From a virus, in IMG/VR virus record IMGVR_UViG_3300030105_003319, positions 1 to 27,343 of that record: a stretch of DNA of 27,343 nt. One strand, written 5' to 3'. Made by a program: the position numbers and the translations under genes. Positions 7,367 to 13,592 of the stretch are shown in pieces (position 1 is the stretch's first letter; each line of letters begins with the position of its first letter). Under the pieces are notes generated by a model. It was not told the DNA's origin. It made no database searches and worked only from the letters and a program-made list of their open reading frames with translations.

Positions 7367-8051
7367 ATTTCTAAAGTTCTTAGACTCTTTATCAAAAATA
7401 AGTGAAAGTGCTATTATTACTGTAGATCGAGAAAAAGTATCAAGTTTAGTATCATCACCTGACAGTACGTTAATTCTACATGCGCAGGTAAATATGGAAT
7501 CCGAGTTCTACGAAACTCTTAATATTCCTGATGTTAAAAAGTTAACTAGAATTATTGATACTGTTGGTGGTACTGACTTAAGACTTAGCATTAATTCTAA
7601 TAATATTGAGTATAAGGGCAATGGTCTTAAGTTTAAGTACCATCTATTTGATGAGGGATTTTTAACCAAACCTAGCTTGAATCTAGATAAAATTAATGCA
7701 TTTACTTATAACGTTGAGTTCGACTTAACTAAAGATATATTGCAGAAGATCTTTAAGGGAGCTACATTTGCATCAGAAACTAATAAGATTTATTTCTATT
7801 CAGAGGGCGGCAAGCTTATGGCTGAGTTAACTGATAGGTCACGTCATAATACTGATAATTTTGGATTACAAGTAGCTGATGTCGACTTCGAACTTAGCCC
7901 TATCCCGGTTAATTTTGATAACATTAGATTGTTAACTAATATTAGTGATGTGTTTAAAGTACGTATTAATACCGAATTCGGTGTTGTAGTATTTGAGACA
8001 GAAGCAGCAGGTATTAAACTGAAATATATTATATCATCTTTAACAACATAA
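7320..8051 (+). CDS. 45: Sliding clamp, gp45-like
   Basis: The 243-residue protein has alternating beta strands and helices in a two-fold repeated pattern. It is close in length to T4 gp45 (228), with about ten extra N-terminal residues. Segments such as SEFLKFLDSLSKISESAIITVDREKVSSL, shortened here to FLDSLSKISESAIITVD, match the clamp opening (helix, then strand). FDLTKDILQKIFKGATFA followed by KIYFYSEGGKLMAELTDR matches the second clamp domain. The C-terminus GVVVFETEAAGIKLKYIISS resembles the last strands of gp45. A trimeric ring would tether the polymerase and, in T4, also activate late transcription. The start lies 47 nt inside the previous gene. No clamp loader (44/62) or polymerase (43) is found in this window. 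Confidence 0.78.
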   Translation: MSDQNAKQLNLKSPSEFLKFLDSLSKISESAIITVDREKVSSLVSSPDSTLILHAQVNMESEFYETLNIPDVKKLTRIIDTVGGTDLRLSINSNNIEYKGNGLKFKYHLFDEGFLTKPSLNLDKINAFTYNVEFDLTKDILQKIFKGATFASETNKIYFYSEGGKLMAELTDRSRHNTDNFGLQVADVDFELSPIPVNFDNIRLLTNISDVFKVRINTEFGVVVFETEAAGIKLKYIISSLTT

Positions 8052-8434
8052 TGTTATCTGATAAAAATAAGAATAAGTTAAGAACGCCTGGCTACTTTAT
8101 TAAACGCCTAAAGGATAGTGGTTTTGTAACCCTTAGAATGTTCGATAAGTATGGTGATCATGATTCACGTAGGTGGACAGTCCTTGTTGACCCTGGTGGG
8201 GTGTCTGTTTACGTGACTTGCTTTGAAAACCTACCGTTTAAAGGAGAGTTCTTATTTAGTTTTTCAGATGGTAATCAAAGATTTAAAAGAGGTTACGTTT
8301 TAAAGACTAATTCCATTGAAGTTGTTGTACAGCGGTTACTGGATCATGGATGTCAACAAGTTGAACAAAATGATTTTTTGATTAAATATAATAAGGATGG
8401 AAGAGAACAATCAGGAACCGGAGAGTGTGGATGA
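8051..8434 (+). CDS. Unknown 127-residue protein
   Basis: Its start overlaps the clamp stop (TAATG), so translation is probably coupled. The product begins MLSDKNKNKLRTPGYFIKRL and looks like a compact alpha/beta fold. It contains a region of strands (RRWTVLVDPGGVSVYVTCFE), a basic GNQRFKRGYVL loop and a closing helix IEVVVQRLLDHG. No catalytic motif, signal peptide or membrane segment is visible. I do not recognise the family. Its last 38 nt overlap the next gene. Confidence 0.75.
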   Translation: MLSDKNKNKLRTPGYFIKRLKDSGFVTLRMFDKYGDHDSRRWTVLVDPGGVSVYVTCFENLPFKGEFLFSFSDGNQRFKRGYVLKTNSIEVVVQRLLDHGCQQVEQNDFLIKYNKDGREQSGTGECG

Positions 8435-8726
8435 TGAAGTTAGAGAGCTGATTAACGCAGCTCTCAACCTCCAACCTGAGAATTTGCAAAAATATAAAAG
8501 TGAAAAAGAACTTCGAGAGAGGTTAAAATCGGTTGTATCCGAATATCTAGATTCTTACTACATATTTGGGTATGATATCGAGGGTAAAACAGTATTAGTT
8601 AAAGGCGCGCATTCAGATCAACAATTAGATGCGTTAGATACTTTAGCAATGCGATTACTTATAGCCGGTAATTTAGGTGGCACTTACGGATCCGGTGGCT
8701 ATAATAAAGGTGATGGACCCAACTAA
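8397..8726 (+). CDS. Unknown acidic 109-residue protein
   Basis: The product starts with an acidic, Glu-rich segment (MEENNQEPESVDDEVREL). A helix, a central YYIFGYDIEGKTVLVKGA strand pair, another helix (QQLDALDTLAMRLLI) and a Gly-rich tail follow. It overlaps the previous gene by 38 nt and the next by 14 nt, which supports its being translated as part of the operon. Function is unknown. Confidence 0.7.
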   Translation: MEENNQEPESVDDEVRELINAALNLQPENLQKYKSEKELRERLKSVVSEYLDSYYIFGYDIEGKTVLVKGAHSDQQLDALDTLAMRLLIAGNLGGTYGSGGYNKGDGPN

Positions 8727-8961
8727 GAAGCAAGAGTTATACGCTGTAAATAACGGTGATTATGTTGGTCAGATGTTTGCTGTTATTGCAGTAGATAAAA
8801 ATAACGTTTATTGTTTAAGTATGCCAAATATGGAAAACGTTGAGGTTCCTGTTGATAAGTTTGAGCTCGGAAGGAACACAGATATAATTACATTAGTAGA
8901 AAAGCTTTCTAGAGATATCTGGAAGACTTGTGAAGCTCAATACAACAATAATAATAAATGA
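8713..8961 (+). CDS. Unknown 82-residue protein
   Basis: I start this gene at ATG 8713 (MDPTKKQELYAVNN), preceded by AAAGG, one of the few Shine-Dalgarno-like sequences in the window. The longer GTG at 8677 would add 12 residues and a 50-nt overlap. The product is a small beta-rich fold (YVGQMFAVIAVDKNNVYCLSM, in part: GQMFAVIAVDKNNVYCL) with a C-terminal helix, ending in an Asn run (YNNNNK). Its stop overlaps the exonuclease start as ATGA. Function is unknown. Confidence 0.7.
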   Translation: MDPTKKQELYAVNNGDYVGQMFAVIAVDKNNVYCLSMPNMENVEVPVDKFELGRNTDIITLVEKLSRDIWKTCEAQYNNNNK

Positions 8962-9830
8962 GTAAGACCTTAATCATAGATGGTAATAACCTTATTCATC
9001 GCACTTATTGGACTGCAAAGAATCAGGTTAAGAAATATAATGAAGGTAATTTAGATAAAGTTGCGGGATTGCATATCTACTTTACTCTTAATGCTATATT
9101 CTCATATGTAAGAAAGTATAAACCTACACAGACTATCTGTGTATGGGATTATAAGCCTGATTATAAACCTAATGTTCGTAAAGATCAGGTAGCTGGTTAT
9201 AAAGGTAATAGGTCAAAAGATAGCTCACCTCATGAACAAAACGAGACTATTACGAGACTATTATCACATATTGGTATTAGCTCAATCTTCCCGCGGGAAC
9301 GAGAAGCAGATGATATTGTAGCTTATATTTGTAAGACGTTTGAAGGCAAAAAGGTTATTGCATCAGTTGATAAAGACTTCTTACAGCTTATAGATAATAA
9401 TACTATTATGTTTGATCCTATCCGTAAGCGTGAGTATAGTCATGATACATTTGTTGATGATACAGGCTATACTATGGATGAATGGCTACCTGCAAAGTGC
9501 TTATTAGGTGATAAATCTGATAATGTACCAGGTATACCACGCTTTGGTAAGGTAAGAGTGCGTAAATGGCTCGACAAAGAGCTACAACTTACTAATGAGC
9601 AAGAAGAGATCTTAGAGAAAAATATGACTGTGTTTAATCTTTGCGAAGTAATGACCCATAAAGCAGAAGCTGACTACTATCAAGATCAACTTAATGTAGA
9701 GACTAACTATGCTTGGTCAGAATTTCTATATGAGTGTGAAGAGCTTGAACTTAATAATATTCTTAAGAAGAAAGAAGATTGGTATAGTACTTTTATATTG
9801 AGTCATAGGTTGACTTCAATGTTTAGTTAG
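8958..9830 (+). CDS. rnh: 5'-3' exonuclease / RNase H (flap endonuclease family)
   Basis: The 290-residue protein matches the T4 RNase H / FEN-1 superfamily (T4 Rnh is 305). Acidic metal ligands appear in order: IIDGNN with Asp8, VWDYKPDYKP with Asp64, REREADDIVAYI with Glu116, Asp118 and Asp119, SVDKDFLQLI with Asp138 and Asp140, and GDKSDNVPGIP with Asp185 and Asp188, the helix-three-turn-helix signature. A Lys/Arg helical arch region (VRKDQVAGYKGNR) lies at 73-85. It would remove RNA primers and adjacent DNA from Okazaki fragments. Its start overlaps the previous stop (ATGA). The 16 nt around the start (CAATAATAATAAATGA) recur at the start of the gene at 13217. Confidence 0.92.
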   Translation: MSKTLIIDGNNLIHRTYWTAKNQVKKYNEGNLDKVAGLHIYFTLNAIFSYVRKYKPTQTICVWDYKPDYKPNVRKDQVAGYKGNRSKDSSPHEQNETITRLLSHIGISSIFPREREADDIVAYICKTFEGKKVIASVDKDFLQLIDNNTIMFDPIRKREYSHDTFVDDTGYTMDEWLPAKCLLGDKSDNVPGIPRFGKVRVRKWLDKELQLTNEQEEILEKNMTVFNLCEVMTHKAEADYYQDQLNVETNYAWSEFLYECEELELNNILKKKEDWYSTFILSHRLTSMFS

Positions 9831-9837
9831 TTATAAT
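9810..9837 (+). promoter_or_regulatory. Sigma70-like promoter, TTGACT-16-TATAAT
   Basis: TTGACT at 9810-9815, 16 nt, TATAAT at 9832-9837, 5 nt to the primase GTG at 9843. It lies across the end of the exonuclease gene. Confidence 0.65.
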
Positions 9838-9842
9838 TAGTT

Positions 9843-10883
9843 GTGATACTAACACTTCCAAGAGAGTATGTTGTAGCTAAATTCTACGAGTATGGTAGAA
9901 GTCCATACTACAATAGATTCAATAACGTGTATCAGTGTTCATGCCCTGTGTGCATGGAGTCACCGAAGAAAAAACGTTGTTACTATATTCCAGATAATGA
10001 TAATATTTTCTGTCATAACTGTGGTTGGAGTAGTAAGCCATTTAAATGGATTAAAGAAGTAAGTAACTGCAGTAACTCGGATATCATTGAAGAGGTAAAA
10101 GACTATGAAGTAACTATAGATATAACTAAGGATGATGAAGTTGTAGCGAAAATACACACAGAGACTTTACCTAAAGATAGTATCAATCTATCTGATCCTT
10201 TGCAAAGAGATTATTATAGTCAAGATAAGATGTTTAACATGGCTAATGAAGTGATTCATAATAGACGTCTAGATACCGCTGTTAATAGACCAGATAACTT
10301 GTACCTTTCGCTTTGTGATATGGTTCATAAGAATAGATTGGTTATACCTTTTATTAATGAAAGAGAAGAAATTGAGTTCTACCAAACAAGAACCTTACGA
10401 CCTCAAGATAATAGGACAAAGCCAAAGTATCTCGGAAAGGTAGGTAGTGAAAAGACATTGTTTAATATTAATAAAGTATCAAGTGATCATGATAAGGTGT
10501 ATATCTTTGAAGGTCCTCTAAATGCTTTCTTTACTAAGAACTCAGTAGCTGTAGCTGGTATTACAGAACGTGGTAAGTCATTTACCAAACGTCAAGAAGA
10601 GCAGTACAGTGGCCATCTTAAATGGTATGATAAGGTGTGGATCCTCGACTCTCAGTGGGTTGACCGGGCTTCATTGATAAAGTCTGAGGTATTGCTTAAA
10701 CAGGGGGAGAGCGTGTTTATATGGCCGGAAAAGTTCGGTAAACGCTTCAAAGACTTTAATGATATTGCAATGCATTGCAATGTAGATGAGATTAGCTGGG
10801 ATTTTATCGAAAAGAATACTTTTAAAGACCTTAAAGGTATTATTAGGATGACCGAAATTAAAAAATACTTCAATGGAAAATAA
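9843..10883 (+). CDS. 61: DNA primase, gp61-like
   Basis: The 346-residue product matches T4 gp61 (342) in length and plan. An N-terminal zinc-binding domain has CPVC (34-37) and CHNC (57-60), a central linker follows, and then a TOPRIM-like catalytic core. The core has VYIFEGPLNAF (about 219-229, metal-binding Glu) and KVWILDSQWVDRAS (about 263-276, the DxD-like acidic motif). FNDIAMH near the C-terminus fits the usual TOPRIM end. It synthesises RNA primers at the fork with the gp41 helicase encoded at 2733. The start is GTG, fixed by a promoter whose -10 ends 6 nt upstream. The 3' end overlaps the next gene by 11 nt. Confidence 0.88.
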   Translation: MILTLPREYVVAKFYEYGRSPYYNRFNNVYQCSCPVCMESPKKKRCYYIPDNDNIFCHNCGWSSKPFKWIKEVSNCSNSDIIEEVKDYEVTIDITKDDEVVAKIHTETLPKDSINLSDPLQRDYYSQDKMFNMANEVIHNRRLDTAVNRPDNLYLSLCDMVHKNRLVIPFINEREEIEFYQTRTLRPQDNRTKPKYLGKVGSEKTLFNINKVSSDHDKVYIFEGPLNAFFTKNSVAVAGITERGKSFTKRQEEQYSGHLKWYDKVWILDSQWVDRASLIKSEVLLKQGESVFIWPEKFGKRFKDFNDIAMHCNVDEISWDFIEKNTFKDLKGIIRMTEIKKYFNGK

Positions 10884-11637
10884 TAAAATGTTATATTGTG
10901 GATCATGCAGATATATGTATGATTTCACGTGGAATTCATTTATAGGTAGGTTGCACACCACTCGTGAAATTGGTTCAGTTTTAATGGGGACTGGTATCGA
11001 CTTAATTGATCAGTTTCCACAAGAGTATTTTACGTATGTTTTTGGAGATATACATAATGCTATTGCTTCTACTAATGTTCCTTGCACAACTGCAGGATTT
11101 GAACGAAAGTTACCAGATCTTAAAGATATTAAAGATGTTATTATCGAAGTTTCATCTAATGTAGTAGGTAAAGCATATATTAAAGGTAGGACAGTATATG
11201 TAAATACGTTTTATGTAGATAGAGATGCAGATAAAACTATAGATTCACCGGGAAGAGTTATAAGTCGGGAGATACGTGATGCATCACGAGTAGTAATTCT
11301 ATCACCTAAAGATTTAGAAATAGACTTAATGCTTATTAGAGACTTGATTAAAGAGAAGTTTCACCCGGAAGCACGTCTTCATGTTATACCACCTCTTAAT
11401 CTTCGCACAGGGGGCAATAATAGTCACTATATCCGAACCCGTGCAGCTAATACGTATGCACTAGAAGCTGCTTGTAATCAGCACAAAATAAACTTCTACA
11501 ATGTAGGTAAACATCTAGAAGACGTTTGTAAAACTCCTACATTAGAGAAGTTTCAACCTACAAGAGCTCATTATGATGAAGATCTCTTTGAAGAGTATGT
11601 TAGGCCTTATCTAGAAGAGCAGATTAGACCCCTTTGA
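10873..11637 (+). CDS. Unknown protein with N-terminal GSC motif, possible SGNH/GSCFA-like fold
   Basis: The product is 254 residues from ATG 10873, or 249 from ATG 10888, which starts MLYCGSCRYMYDF and leaves no overlap. It has an early strand-turn CGSCRYMY, then FIGRLHTTREIG, a central VVILSPKDLEIDLML, RLHVIPPLNLRTGG, a helix AANTYALEAACNQHKINFYNVG, and a terminal AHYDEDLFEEYVRPYL. This order (GSC near the N-terminus, strands, a late Asp/His helix) resembles SGNH/GSCFA-type hydrolases. Gly-Ser-Cys would provide the Ser nucleophile and HYD the late acidic/His residues. The match is by eye and uncertain. The gene converges on the minus-strand gene at 11624 with a 14-nt tail overlap. Confidence 0.7.
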   Translation: MENNKMLYCGSCRYMYDFTWNSFIGRLHTTREIGSVLMGTGIDLIDQFPQEYFTYVFGDIHNAIASTNVPCTTAGFERKLPDLKDIKDVIIEVSSNVVGKAYIKGRTVYVNTFYVDRDADKTIDSPGRVISREIRDASRVVILSPKDLEIDLMLIRDLIKEKFHPEARLHVIPPLNLRTGGNNSHYIRTRAANTYALEAACNQHKINFYNVGKHLEDVCKTPTLEKFQPTRAHYDEDLFEEYVRPYLEEQIRPL

Positions 11638-12061
11638 GTATTGGGTTCTCTGACTGTGCAAGATAGCCTCGAAAGGTCTCATTAAGAGCAGCAAGATCGG
11701 TAGCTACTTTAGATACTCGGCGTTGCTCACCTTGCATCTTATCAAAAAGTGTGTCTGGCTCAGCATTACCTATAGCATATGAAATTGAGGTAGGATCTTC
11801 ACTATCATTAAGCTTTTTAAGGAACGCATCACCACTTGCTATCCAACCCTTGAGAGTGTTAACCATAGCAGCATTTGCTTCACCCATTGCTTCTGCAGCT
11901 CTAACAGCTGGATCAACTCCCGCAAGCTCAGTATCTGCTTCTGTATCTACATCAAAATCTTCTGATGAAGTATCATCGTCAAGCTCAAGCTCGAAAGCTT
12001 CTTTCTCGTCTTCGATATCCTCTGTGATAGCTTTTAAGAATCTCTTTTCAAATTTACTCAT
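11624..12061 (-). CDS. Small acidic unknown protein, late-type
   Basis: The 145-residue product begins MSKFEKRFLKAITEDI. An N-terminal amphipathic helix precedes a strongly acidic stretch (about 16-48, ELELDDDTSSEDFDVDTEAD, in part). The C-terminal two thirds are helical (AAEAMGEANAAMVNTLKGW, RRVSKVATDLAALNETFRGY). I use ATG 12061 rather than the longer ATG at 12097, because the latter would start upstream of the promoter motif and overlap the divergent gene. ACTAAATA sits 5 nt upstream. Orientation, small size, acidic hinge and late motif suggest a virion-core or assembly protein, which is inference. Family not recognised. Confidence 0.72.
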   Translation of the reverse strand: MSKFEKRFLKAITEDIEDEKEAFELELDDDTSSEDFDVDTEADTELAGVDPAVRAAEAMGEANAAMVNTLKGWIASGDAFLKKLNDSEDPTSISYAIGNAEPDTLFDKMQGEQRRVSKVATDLAALNETFRGYLAQSENPILKGV

Positions 12062-12066
12062 GTTAA

Positions 12067-12074
12067 TATTTAGT
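12067..12074 (-). promoter_or_regulatory. T4-like late promoter motif ACTAAATA
   Basis: Minus-strand ACTAAATA ends 5 nt before the ATG at 12061. It is back-to-back with the plus-strand motif at 12081-12088. Confidence 0.45.
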
Positions 12075-12080
12075 CTCGGG

Positions 12081-12088
12081 CATAAATA
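12081..12088 (+). promoter_or_regulatory. T4-like late promoter motif CATAAATA
   Basis: CATAAATA followed by AT-rich sequence, 7 nt before the ATG at 12096. The 11-nt CATAAATAATA string is shared with the minus-strand motif at 864-871. Confidence 0.55.
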
Positions 12089-12095
12089 ATAATAC

Positions 12096-12422
12096 ATGAA
12101 TGTTGCAAGTAATCCGTATTATGTTGGTCCGGTCAAGAATCCTGTTAATGCTCAACCAAGTGTTAAAGATCAGGAACTTAAATATAAGGACGACGAAAAA
12201 TTTCAAAAAGCCCCTCCTATTATGCCACACGAACTCGAACAGATCACTGCTACACTTGGAAATACCTTCGTATCACTTGCTGACCTACAACGTATGTTAG
12301 AGAATATCAAACAAAATGAGACTGTAGATGAAAAGTATGTAAGTCAGTTACAAGACAAGATTGATCGCATTAATAATCTTATTCTTGAACTACCAGAAGA
12401 ACTTGCTAAACTCTCATTATAG
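12096..12422 (+). CDS. Unknown 108-residue helical protein, late-type
   Basis: The N-terminal third is extended and Pro/Asn/Lys-rich (MNVASNPYYVGPVKNPVN). The rest is predicted helical with heptad-like spacing (HELEQITATLGNTFVSLADL, LQDKIDRINNLILELPEELA), consistent with a small coiled coil. No known motif is recognised. A late-type promoter lies 7 nt upstream, and the divergent neighbour at 12061 has its own motif in the same 34-nt gap. A structural or chaperone role is possible but unproven. Confidence 0.72.
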   Translation: MNVASNPYYVGPVKNPVNAQPSVKDQELKYKDDEKFQKAPPIMPHELEQITATLGNTFVSLADLQRMLENIKQNETVDEKYVSQLQDKIDRINNLILELPEELAKLSL

Positions 12423-12425
12423 TAG

Positions 12426-12453
12426 TTGCAACCACTGAAAAAGATACTATACT
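12426..12453 (+). promoter_or_regulatory. Sigma70-like promoter, TTGCAA-16-TATACT
   Basis: TTGCAA at 12426-12431, 16 nt, TATACT at 12448-12453, 7 nt to ATG 12461. The -10 forms half of a 14-nt palindrome, TATACTATAGTATA (12448-12461), that reaches the start codon and could be an operator. Confidence 0.6.
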
Positions 12454-12460
12454 ATAGTAT

Positions 12461-12832
12461 ATGTTTAGATCTCTCTTACTAACAGCAATCGTATCAACAT
12501 TATTTGCGTTCGGGTTAGCAAACGTTATGGGATTCTGGCATGCATATGCACTTATAACAGGAGTACAGTTTGTTGCCTTTTGGCTTATTAATTCCTTTAA
12601 TGTAACTAATAAAGAATCTCTATATGCAGAGTTTGAAGGTGAGATGGATGCTGTGTTATCCTTAAGTAGGGTATCAGCTCTATGCCCATGTGGTGATTAT
12701 ACTTTTGATGTAGATGTGTTCGCAAATACGGAAAATGTATTTAAGTGTCCGAAATGTAATAATAATGTAGAGCTTGGAATGATGAAGATACCTGTCCTAC
12801 AAACTAACCCAAATGAGGTAACAGGAGAATAA
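12461..12832 (+). CDS. Two-TM membrane protein with C-terminal zinc ribbon
   Basis: This 123-residue product starts with two hydrophobic segments, at about 3-22 (LLLTAIVSTLFAFGLANVMG) and 27-45 (AYALITGVQFVAFWLIN). They are predicted to form a helical hairpin in the inner membrane. The C-terminal half contains two Cys pairs, CPCG (about 75-78) and CPKC (about 96-99), spaced as in a zinc ribbon. The tail is likely cytoplasmic by the usual zinc-ribbon location. The family is not recognised. It opens the envelope cassette (lipoprotein and outer-membrane barrel downstream) and has its own promoter. Confidence 0.78.
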   Translation: MFRSLLLTAIVSTLFAFGLANVMGFWHAYALITGVQFVAFWLINSFNVTNKESLYAEFEGEMDAVLSLSRVSALCPCGDYTFDVDVFANTENVFKCPKCNNNVELGMMKIPVLQTNPNEVTGE

Positions 12833-12835
12833 ATA
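12828..12835 (+). promoter_or_regulatory. T4-like late promoter motif AATAAATA
   Basis: AATAAATA overlapping the stop of the previous gene, 5 nt before the ATG at 12841. The spacing equals that at 12067 and 24422. Confidence 0.4.
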
Positions 12836-12840
12836 TTTAT

Positions 12841-13116
12841 ATGTGTAAATTTATAACTGCATTTATTGCATTATTTCTGGTAAGCTGTGATGGTACATAT
12901 ACATCTTATTCTTATGCCCCGACTCCTACAACTACTGTAAGGTATATACCTACTCAAACTTTATTCGCATGCGAACAGCTTAGGTATACAACAAGTCGGT
13001 ATTATGCTCCTTATTATGGGACATATCGTTATAGAACCTACTGTCCTCCAACTTATCGATATACCCCGCGCGCGGTTCATAGGCATATATCAAAGCCTGT
13101 GCGTGTGCGTAAGTAA
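12841..13116 (+). CDS. Tyr-rich small lipoprotein
   Basis: The 91-residue precursor begins MCKFITAFIALFLVSC. A short basic n-region, a hydrophobic core and lipobox LVSC put the lipidated Cys at residue 16. Asp follows at +2, which in Escherichia coli favours inner-membrane retention; whether the host uses that rule is unknown. The mature part is unusually rich in Tyr, Thr, Pro and Arg (for example YRYRTYCPPTYRYTP) and has two more Cys. It is likely a surface-exposed or periplasmic anchored peptide. Its size and character match superinfection-exclusion or lysis-spanin lipoproteins in general, but no specific family is recognised and no partner spanin is adjacent. Confidence 0.75.
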   Translation: MCKFITAFIALFLVSCDGTYTSYSYAPTPTTTVRYIPTQTLFACEQLRYTTSRYYAPYYGTYRYRTYCPPTYRYTPRAVHRHISKPVRVRK

Positions 13117-13138
13117 CTATGAGAGTAAAGCTAAGCCA

Positions 13139-13160
13139 TAAGGAACTATCGTATAATTAG
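13139..13160 (+). promoter_or_regulatory. Duplicate of the 908-930 promoter block
   Basis: The block AAGGAACTAYCGTATAAT occurs here and at 910-927, followed in both by TTA and an RGTATRGAG-like stretch. TATAAT is at 13152-13157. There is no good -35 at 16-17 nt. Two tiny ORFs follow (13163-13180 and 13170-13202). Confidence 0.55.
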
Positions 13161-13216
13161 GTATGGAGAATGATGAATAATCAATCGAAATACGAACTAT
13201 AATACAATAATAATAA

Positions 13217-13462
13217 ATGAATAAGAATATTACTCTAAATAAGAAAGACGGTACTACAGAAGAGATGACTCAAGAAGCTTTTTCGCGATGGGCATGCCTA
13301 GTTGAAGGTATTCAAGCAGTAGATCAGAAGTTAGTATCTGCAAACGTACCTGATTCTGATACGAAGTGGGTAAAGCCGCTCGCATTTGAGAAATATATTC
13401 AAGAACGGTATCACTCTATGCTGCGTGACGTTGAGGTTGAGCACGAGCTAGGTAATATTTAA
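13217..13462 (+). CDS. Unknown 81-residue protein
   Basis: The product begins MNKNITLNKKDGTTEEMTQE and appears mainly helical (FSRWACLVEGIQAVDQKL, YIQERYHSMLRDVEVEHELG). It has no signal peptide or known motif. The start region contains TATAAT at 13198-13203 (13 nt upstream) without a clear -35, and the CAATAATAATAAATGA string shared with the exonuclease start at 8958. The tRNA gene follows within 10 nt. Function is unknown. Confidence 0.68.
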   Translation: MNKNITLNKKDGTTEEMTQEAFSRWACLVEGIQAVDQKLVSANVPDSDTKWVKPLAFEKYIQERYHSMLRDVEVEHELGNI

Positions 13463-13471
13463 AATTTTTAT

Positions 13472-13546
13472 TCCGGAGTAGCTCAGCGGTAGAGCGGGGG
13501 ACTGTTAATCCTTAGGCCGTAGGTTCGAACCCTACCTCCGGAGCCA
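13472..13546 (+). tRNA. tRNA-Asn (anticodon GTT)
   Basis: A complete cloverleaf can be drawn. The acceptor stem TCCGGAG (13472-13478) pairs with CTCCGGA (13536-13542). The D arm is GCTC-AGCGGTA-GAGC. The anticodon stem GGGGA/TCCTT (two G-U pairs) has loop CTGTTAA and anticodon GTT at 13504-13506. The T arm is GTAGG-TTCGAAC-CCTAC. The discriminator is G and the CCA end is encoded (13544-13546). GTT reads AAC/AAU, so it supplies Asn, abundant in the AT-rich genes here. Confidence 0.95.
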
Positions 13547-13555
13547 ATTTAAACG

Positions 13556-13583
13556 TTGCATATTGAACTTTATATCATACAAT
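13556..13583 (+). promoter_or_regulatory. Sigma70-like promoter, TTGCAT-16-TACAAT
   Basis: TTGCAT at 13556-13561 just after the tRNA, 16 nt, TACAAT at 13578-13583, then 9 nt to the ATG at 13593. Confidence 0.5.
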
Positions 13584-13592
13584 AATTACGAT

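Noticed and set aside
8946-13220. Shared CAATAATAATAAATGA at two gene starts as a regulatory element
   Set aside because: It is low-complexity AT-rich sequence (in one case also coding for the Asn run of the upstream gene), so chance is a sufficient explanation.
13472-13546. Phage attachment site at the tRNA
   Set aside because: No integrase or repeat of the tRNA 3' end is present, and the gene set is that of a lytic T4-like phage.
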